A stretch of 64,000 nt of DNA from Crocodylus rhombifer. Taxonomy: Eukaryota; Chordata; Crocodylia; Crocodylidae. The stretch is from NCBI GenBank assembly GCA_038503035.1, contig JAVSML010023993.1, positions 1-64,000 on the forward strand. The letters run 5' to 3'. The notes beneath the pieces are model-generated. The model made no database searches and was not told the DNA's origin. It worked only from the letters and a program-made list of their open reading frames with translations. The translations under genes were made by a program, and so were the position numbers. Below, in pieces: positions 57,133-64,000 of this stretch (its first letter is position 1; every line of letters begins with the position of its first letter).

Positions 57133-60100
57133 GTTTAGAGACACAAAAATTCCTTTTTTTAAATCCCCGGATTTCTCAGCAATTTGCTCACCAAAGAGAT
57201 TTTCACACTATATAGTATAAAATGAGCTGACAAAATGAAAGGATTTTCTTTATGCTGAAAGCAGAAAATGAGCTAAACAACTTTTCCCCAGGAGGCCTGT
57301 TTCAGAAACAGTTGTGAAAGAAAAAGTGAGGGCAGTCCATGTACCTTGTTTTATGGCCTACTCAGGTATTTTAGTTGGTGAAAATCTTCATATATAAGCA
57401 GGTTTCTAGGTGAAGGGAAATGCATCAGCTGGCTAAACAAGATCTATTTCAGATATGTTTCTTGTGTCACTGGCAAAACAGCAGAAGATCTGGCTCATCT
57501 AGAAGTCAGGGAAGGAAGTGCTGTGGTTGTTGGTGAGAACAAGAAAGACCATAGGTAAGATCCAAATATACAGACAAAGGTATGGGAATCAGTTTTTAAG
57601 TAAATGAGTGAAGTTGGAAAAAAAACAACCTGCACAAAATTAGCCTTCTAAGTGCCAGGCAGACATCACAAATCAATCTGTAAAATAAATAAACAAACAA
57701 ACAAAGCTCTTAGGTGAAATTTTTAAAGAAATGCAGGCAATTTAGACACTGAATTTCCATAACTTTTAGTCACTGCTGTGAAAAAAATCGATATCATGAG
57801 TATCTTATTACACACGATGTTCTTTTTGTTTTAGATCTGCAGAACTTCTGACCCTCAGATTAGTGTTTTTCTCCAGTCTCAGTTACCATCCAACTTTTTC
57901 TTGACCTTTCTGATGGAATAATATTATTTGGAGTAGATTGTGGGCCTACTCAGAGGAGTAAGGCTCAGACTTCACTCTTTTTCCTAAGATCTCAAAGCAG
58001 AGTTTCATTTTACACACCATGCGAGCAAATCCTGCCCTGGTCTATGCATGCACAGCTATTGTACATTTCAGTAAGAATACTTTTTGCCTAGCCAGGGGGC
58101 AGAATTTGGTCTGCTAATTTGTGTGGCTAAAGCTTATCAGGGTAGGAAACTAAATTGTTGAAGGCATGTTGAACTCAAATCTGTTATCTGAACTTCAATG
58201 TGGTGCATTTAGCTGTTGAAGTCAGCCCATATTAGTATCCTTGACAGCAAAGATATGAATGTCTTTTTTAAATAATTGTTAAAAAAAATTTAAAAATCAC
58301 TCATTCCCTGTCTCCTGGAACTAAATCCATTGGTCCACAGTACACTATGAAATAAACCATTCCATTATTTTATTGACATCAGGGCACTTCCAGATTTTTG
58401 CCAAGAGTTTCTAAACTGTTTTTACTACTGACACATTCATTTAGTTGGGAATTTGTTCAGTAAGAATACTACTACATTAGTTATCCCACTGCACAAACAT
58501 CTTGGCAAGTAGAAATATTTATCAGTATGTAGCAAGCATACTATATAGTGATACAAGCCTGTTTCCTGGGCTTGGACTTAAGTTCTGGCATTTATGACTA
58601 TCCAAAACCTTTGTTCAAGTTTGATATTGTACCACGTACTGTAGAATCAGTCCACTGAATTCTATATAAACGAGCACATTTTTTAGGCTACCTCTCATCT
58701 TAAATGACCATCCCTAAAAATACCGTAATGAACTAGGGCCTATTCTGTTCCACCTTTATTAAGAAAAACAATTGTGTAAAACAACCAGGTTTTGCTCATT
58801 TCCTGAGTGTCAGAGTTCCTCACTAAGATAGCTTTGCGGTCAGTTTTATCAATCAAATGTCTGACATTGCCCCAAACCCTACTTTTGTGGCTCCCGACAA
58901 AATTGTGTAAAAACTTAATTTTGGTTAAAAACATAATAATGAGGATAATAAATTGCATCAGTGCCAAAAGCTTCCATGTCATGTTTCAAGCCAAGTGTGA
59001 ATAAAAATGGATGGGTGATCATCCTCTAGCAGAAAAGGCTCATAGTGAAAACAATGGAAATGTCAACAGAATTTGAGCTTTGCTGGTGCTGCCAGGTGAT
59101 GTTGTAATTACATACAGGCTTTTTGCCAAACAAAGTGAACTAAACTTAGTTGACTTAGTCGTTGTTGGAAGTATTTTTTTTATTTTTTTATCGTTCAGTG
59201 GAGTTATCAGAAATCTGCTGTTTTTATTATTAGTGATGGTTTTATACCAAGATCCTCATGGTGTATTGGTTTTAATACAGCTAGGGCAGATATTTGTATT
59301 GTTTGAATATCTTGTGGAATAGCTGCATTCTACATGGATTTTTAAACTAAGGTTCTTTCAAACACTGGCTTCTCTTTTGACTTTGCTCAACAGTCAATGC
59401 TGCAATCCATGGTTTTAAAATTGTTTATAATTTCTTATATCTTCTAAATGAGTTTGATACACACCTTTCTGTCAAGAAAGATTCCTATTGACTTCAGTGA
59501 ACTTTTGATCAGGTTCCAAGTATAATAAAACACCAGAGCTGCTTCTAATAAATTATACTTTTGATTATTCTGAATTTTCTAGGACAAGACAATAGAAGTA
59601 ATTATTCTTCTCAGTGTAATAAATAGGATTATACTGTAGCAGAAAACTAGCCATCAGTCAGAACTTACTGGAAAATGGAACTCCCATGGTAAATCCTGAT
59701 ATTTTTCCCCATTCTGAATTGGAACAAAAAGTCACAATTTCTATTTTTTAAATGGTTCTGAAATGGGAATGTTTCATTTTCATAATGTCTCATTATTTTG
59801 TTTTCATAATATCCTAATGTTTTCCTTTGTAAGGTAGAAGTATTTTTTAGATAAGGTTGAAATAGTCTAACACAATATAAAATAGTAAATACAAGATATT
59901 AAGTATAATAGATGCCTTTAATATTATTAAAATTAGTAGTTCACTACAATATACAAGTTCAAAAAACTGAAACAAAGGGATAAAGTCAAAATGAAACATT
60001 TTACCTTATCAAAATGAAATATTTTAACATTGCTTAAATGGAAGTGAGAAAGAAGAAAAAGAAGCAATTAATTGAAATTAACATGTTCCCATATTCAATT

Positions 60101-60486
60101 GAGATAGAATGGAATATCAAAAAATCTGCCCAGCTGTACTGTTAACCCCTTAATATTTGTGGAAATTTAAACGTAACTAAAAATGTTGCTTTTAATCAGA
60201 TTTCTGGCCACATCCCAAACTGAAGTACTTTGACTTCACATAAGCAGATGTTTGCAGTCTTTGGAATATTACAAAATCCACCCCCGCCCCCTCCCGCTCC
60301 CCCAACCATCCACTCCCCATTTGGAAGCAAACTATTTTATGTTCACATTCTTTCTTTGCATAAAAATAGAGCAATGGTAAACATTGCAACAAAACTCTCA
60401 TAAATTAAATGTAGTCTTTTGTTTTGTTTTATGACATGCAGACAAATGATAAAGCAGCTCTGACCCACAAGCACGTCTTGGGGAAC
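57133..60486. other. Downstream of CLDN14, probable 3' UTR then intergenic
   Basis: Sequence close to 60486 is likely CLDN14 3' UTR on the minus strand, but I cannot fix the poly(A) site. The AT-rich frame at 59080-59322 lacks homology and looks like chance. Confidence 0.45.
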
Positions 60487-61197
60487 TCACACAAAGTCAT
60501 TTAATCTGTAGCCACTATGTGAAGCTGATGTCAGGGAAGAAGCATGGTTTCCCTTGTAGGCAGTTGGTGGTCTATATAAGGGAACACCCCCTGTGGCACC
60601 TCGTGGTTGTGGCTGATAAAGGATGTTGTTCTCATTGTCTTGGCATGATGTACAAAGTAGAGCTCCACCAAGTATAGTCAAAGATGCAGAGACAAAGCCA
60701 AGGTAAAGAGCTTGCCCTATTTTATACTTCATTCCATGTGGAAGCATGGGGTTGTAGAAATCTGTGACTACATCATTGGTTGTCCAAGAAATGGATACCA
60801 AGCATATAAGACCAGCCAGTATAAAGAAGATTCCTCCGCAGACTGCAATAGAGTTTTTGACAGAGGCCTCTTTGGCACACCGAGTGCACTTCATGCCAAC
60901 GACAGACACCACACATCCCAGTGTGGAAAGAACACAAGAAACCACCATCATGGCACGGGCAGCTTGGAGGTCATGAGGTAGTGCAAGCTGAGATCGGTGG
61001 ACCTGACACTGATAAATGCCAGTGCTATGCCAGACGCACTCCATCCACAGCCCCTTCATATATGCAACTGCCGTTATCATATTGGTGCCCACATGTGCTC
61101 TTCTCCACCAGTGAAGCAATATAGTAGCAATTAATGTTCCCATTAGACCAAACAGACTGAGGAAGAAGCCAAGTAACTGAACAGCCATGCTTGCCAT
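60487..61197 (-). CDS. CLDN14: CLDN14, claudin-14, complete single coding exon
   Basis: Claudin-14 is a four-pass tight-junction protein that limits paracellular cation flow, known for roles in the inner ear and kidney. The frame gives 236 residues; the mammalian protein is 239. Membrane segments lie at about 8-28, 81-101, 116-138 and 161-182. The first extracellular loop carries the claudin signature: W30, G49-L50-W51, C54 and C64. The tail has several Tyr and Pro residues and ends YRLNDFV, a PDZ-binding end with Phe where YV is usual in claudins. The start is the ATG at 61197-61195 in an aacATGg context; a start here matches the family N-terminus [12 protein letters not shown] splice acceptor (gttttcag) on the minus strand at about 61254-61261 fits the known layout of non-coding 5' exons followed by one coding exon. 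It lies tail to tail with CHAF1B. The reading frame is intact. Confidence 0.97.
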   Translation of the reverse strand: MASMAVQLLGFFLSLFGLMGTLIATILLHWWRRAHVGTNMITAVAYMKGLWMECVWHSTGIYQCQVHRSQLALPHDLQAARAMMVVSCVLSTLGCVVSVVGMKCTRCAKEASVKNSIAVCGGIFFILAGLICLVSISWTTNDVVTDFYNPMLPHGMKYKIGQALYLGFVSASLTILGGALLCTSCQDNENNILYQPQPRGATGGVPLYRPPTAYKGNHASSLTSASHSGYRLNDFV

Positions 61198-61253
61198 GTT
61201 AATGTTTGTCCTGATTATTCCCTTTTAATATTGTACCTCCGCTTGAATTGTTT
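61198..61253 (-). other. CLDN14: Probable CLDN14 5' UTR part of the coding exon
   Basis: On the minus strand a tttcag acceptor just above 61253 is followed by 56 nt without an ATG before the start codon. Claudin-14 genes usually splice non-coding leader exons to a single coding exon. The upstream exons are not identifiable here. Confidence 0.45.
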
Positions 61254-63246
61254 CTGAAAACATAGGCTGTTCTTGAGAGATATGCAGCCGTTTTACTTTG
61301 ACACCTCCTGGTCTCCTAATAAAAGGTAATTGAGGGAAAAGAAGTTAAATATTATCCAAATGCATTATTGCTCTAACCAGTAAGGTGCATTCCAAGTACC
61401 GTTAGTGTAATAATTAGCATAGTTATTGCAGTTAAGGCTATTCTGTGGAAGTAGTGGGAAACTAAGCTTACCTCCTCACTTACATAAACAGGCTTCTCTA
61501 ACCCACTGGGAAGAAAACTTAAAACAATTTATGAAATTGAAAAAGTATTTTAAATTTAAATATTCTTCTTCCCAATAGACTCCTCAGAAAAGCATGACTT
61601 CCTTTTTAAAGTAGAAAATTAGCAAGTGTTAACACTTGGAATGAATGAGATTTATAAAGTATGCATGTGAAAGCTACTTTACATGATGAAAACATTCCCA
61701 AAAGGTCATTGCAGGACTACAAAAACAATGAGTGTATTTGCTCAAACTAGGGAACAGGGAGAGTGATTTAAAACCTGTGGAAGAGGATAACAAGTATTGG
61801 ATTAAAGTTACTTTCCCGCACTTGCCAGTATTTCTTGAGGTTGTATTTTAATAAAGCAACTCAAAGGGGAATCATTTTCATTAGCCTCTGTGGAGACAGA
61901 GTTTATGACTTTAAGTTGTGGGGTAGATGACAGCATGTGAAACCAGATGTGCATCCCACAGCTTCTGAGAAGTGACACCTTTACAGTTTCAGAAGACATA
62001 AATTCTAACTTAAGAACCTATGCAAGAAATAGAAGCTCTTCTTCTGTGTATATTTTAGTAATGTGCACTAATGGCTGCCTTGCAAGGTTTGCTACAGGTA
62101 ACATATTATGTGTTTGGACAGAAAATAAATTAATACATAAAATGACTTGCATCAAAATCCAGTAAGGAAACCAGAAATAAATTTAGATTCCAATCCTGCA
62201 AAGCTTTATCCTTATGCTGAATTTGTACATGAAAGTAAGTATTTGCAGAATTGGGCCTTAACAGGTAAAGCATACATTCAAAGCAAGAATCTAGAATAAA
62301 GTGACCAACAAGAGTAGTCAATGAAAGACATAATGCAAAAGGCCAAAAAGCAGTGCTGATGTACACTTGCAATCTTATTCATTAAACAGGATTGCTTGGA
62401 TTGTGGAGCAGTGCTGAATTTTCTTCTTTACACATTCCCATAACATGTGACCAGACAACAAGAATCCAAAGCAATTTACAATCTTCATTCAACATTATGC
62501 AGAAAGGAAATTTAAAAAAAGATGAGGAATTGCTGGGGATGGGTAAATAATGGTGGTTACAACAATGAAGATTGTGAAATGAACTCCTAATTACGTGCTA
62601 ATTTTTTAAGTCTTCAGGTTCAGACAGAAGTGACAATTTTCACTTGATAAAAGCACTCTACAGCCATAACCAAACACAAATGTGCAGTTGCAGAATGTTT
62701 TAAAAGGGCCCAATACTGCAATGGTCTGAAAGGCATTCCAAAGCGAAGCACCTTCATTAAACTTCTGTCTATGCATGCTGGAGCCCTGCATCTGATGTGG
62801 TTTTTAGAACAGGAAGTGGGGGAAGAGAGCAGGGGGAGCTTGTTCTGGGGATTGCCCAGCTGGCACTGGTAGGTGTGGCAGGTGGATTGGAGGTTAAAGG
62901 CTCCAATCTACTCACCCCCACCCACACTCCAGCCTGGCTAGGAAACCCCAGAATGGATCTCCCTCTCCTGCCTTCATCCCCTCCCATCCTGAGACACAAT
63001 AGGAGCTGAGAGAGGAGGGGCAGAGCTAAGGGAAGAGACTGCAGAGTCTTTCTCCCTTGATCAACTCCAAATTAGACCCCAATCCCTCATCCTCCCAACA
63101 CAATAGCTAATGTCTGTTGGGTCAGAAGGATCAATTTAACTCATGGCACTCTCTATGAAGTGCCATGAGTTAGATCTGGGAGCCACACTTCTGTCTGTGC
63201 TTTTAGTGTTTGTATTGATTACATCAATGGAAAGCTAGCTGACTGG
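61254..63246. other. CLDN14 intron or upstream region, no coding sequence seen
   Basis: AT-rich to about 62760, then a more GC-rich stretch to 63110. A perfect 13-bp-stem hairpin lies at 63137-63172. No CLDN14 leader exon can be recognised from sequence alone. Confidence 0.45.
63137..63172. repeat. Perfect hairpin, 13-bp stem and 10-base loop
   Basis: TAACTCATGGCAC at 63137-63149 pairs exactly with GTGCCATGAGTTA at 63160-63172. It is not followed by a T-run. Confidence 0.85.
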
Positions 63247-64000
63247 TAGGGTTAGCAAAATTTCGACAAGTGTTTTGTTTTGAAGCTGTTTCGACGCATT
63301 TTGAGCTTCAAAACAGCTTCAAAATGAAATGAGGGCACTCGAAACATTTCAACAGTTTCAAAACATTTCAAGTTTCAAAGCAGCCCAGTGGTGGGAGGTT
63401 GGGGAGAGCCAGGGCTGCGCTCTGAGTGGTTCTGCCAGCCTCACGGAGCTCAGCTCGGCAGCAGGAGGTGTTGGAAGAGCCAGTGGCAGAGCCACTCTGA
63501 GCACAGTCCTGGCACCAAGCACAGCCCTGGCCAGTTGCTCCCACCCACTCCCACTGCCAGGCTCAGCTCCATGCAGCCGTGAAGCCTCCCACTACCAAGC
63601 TGTGCTCACCAGGGCTGCACTCCAAGCGGCTGTGCCACTGGCTCTCTCTCTGCCTCCTACCGCTGGGCTGAGCTCCATGGGGCTGGCAGAGCCACTTGGT
63701 GTGCAGCCCGGTGGCAGGAGGTGGGGAGAGCCAGGGCTGCACTGCAAGCGGCTCCGCCAACCCCACATGCCTTCCCAGCATTGCCAGGCTCCTCCTCGAG
63801 GTGCAGGCCCCCAGATCTGTGCACGGGATGACAGGAGGCTGCTGCTGCTGCCTGGGGCCAGCAGCAGCACCAGTCTTCCTGGCGCTGGGCGCAGGCTGTG
63901 CCCAGCACCAGTCCCAGGCCGCAGCAGCAGCTTCCTGTCATCCTGAGCACAAATCTGGGGCCCACACCTATGGAAGGAGTCCAGCACAGCCCCACAGCCC
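63247..64000. mobile_element. TAGGG-type hAT-like element, gaaacag subfamily, cut by the window edge
   Basis: It starts tagggttagcaaaatttcga, the inverse of the right end of 49452-50725, then gttttgaagctgtttcgacg and a GC-rich interior. A fold-back at about 63818-63950 (gatgacaggaggctgctgct against its inverse) matches the one at 49845-49965. So this is a copy in the opposite orientation; its far end lies outside the window. Confidence 0.7.

Noticed and set aside
59080..59322. 80-codon hydrophobic frame resembling a small membrane protein
   Set aside because: AT-rich sequence readily gives hydrophobic frames. There is no homology and no supporting promoter or splice signal.
63137..63172. Rho-independent-type terminator
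   Set aside because: Eukaryotic context and no T-run after the stem.
1..64000. CRISPR arrays, operons or phage-type systems
   Set aside because: No regularly spaced identical repeats. Split genes, CR1 LINEs and hAT elements show vertebrate nuclear DNA.

Overview
The window is vertebrate nuclear DNA, most likely from a reptile and probably a crocodilian or a close relative. It holds two genes I recognise. CHAF1B, the p60 subunit of chromatin assembly factor 1, lies on the plus strand with nine coding exons between 982 and 13189; its 5' exons are upstream of the window. CLDN14 (claudin-14) lies on the minus strand as one complete coding exon, 61197 to 60487. The genes are arranged tail to tail, as they are on human chromosome 21q22. 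The organism guess rests on CR1 LINEs being the dominant retroelement, several hAT-type DNA transposon families, and the amniote-like split-gene structure. The sequence alone does not fix the species.

Layout. 1-981 is CHAF1B intron. 982-13189 holds the CHAF1B exons; introns contain a fold-back hAT-like element (3059-4885), a GC-rich inverted repeat (about 9264-10320) and a Tigger-like MITE (11414-11820). 13190 to about 14040 is the probable 3' UTR. From about 14040 to 60486 I see only intergenic DNA full of mobile elements: a nested hAT/LTR composite (15039-16981), a hAT-like element (19238-19956) followed by a Z-DNA-prone tract, two degraded non-CR1 LINEs on the minus strand (20319-21290 and 22373-23215), four large CR1 copies all on the plus strand between 23.5 and 37.7 kb, palindromic MITEs, minus-strand CR1 3' ends near 46.4 and 48 kb, and further hAT elements. 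61198 to the end is upstream of or intronic to CLDN14, and ends in a hAT-like element cut off by the window edge.

The two proteins have unrelated jobs. CHAF1B helps deposit H3-H4 on newly replicated DNA. Claudin-14 is a tight-junction membrane protein. Nothing suggests an operon-like or functional link. The most notable features are a possible in-frame 27-nt microexon in CHAF1B, several elements built as fold-backs of alternating inverted units, a TAGGGCTGTGCGAAG-ended family with two different interiors, and an LTR-like insertion carrying a perfect CRE palindrome inside a CR1 copy. I found no undescribed multi-gene system. All LINE reading frames here are broken by stops, frameshifts or insertions.
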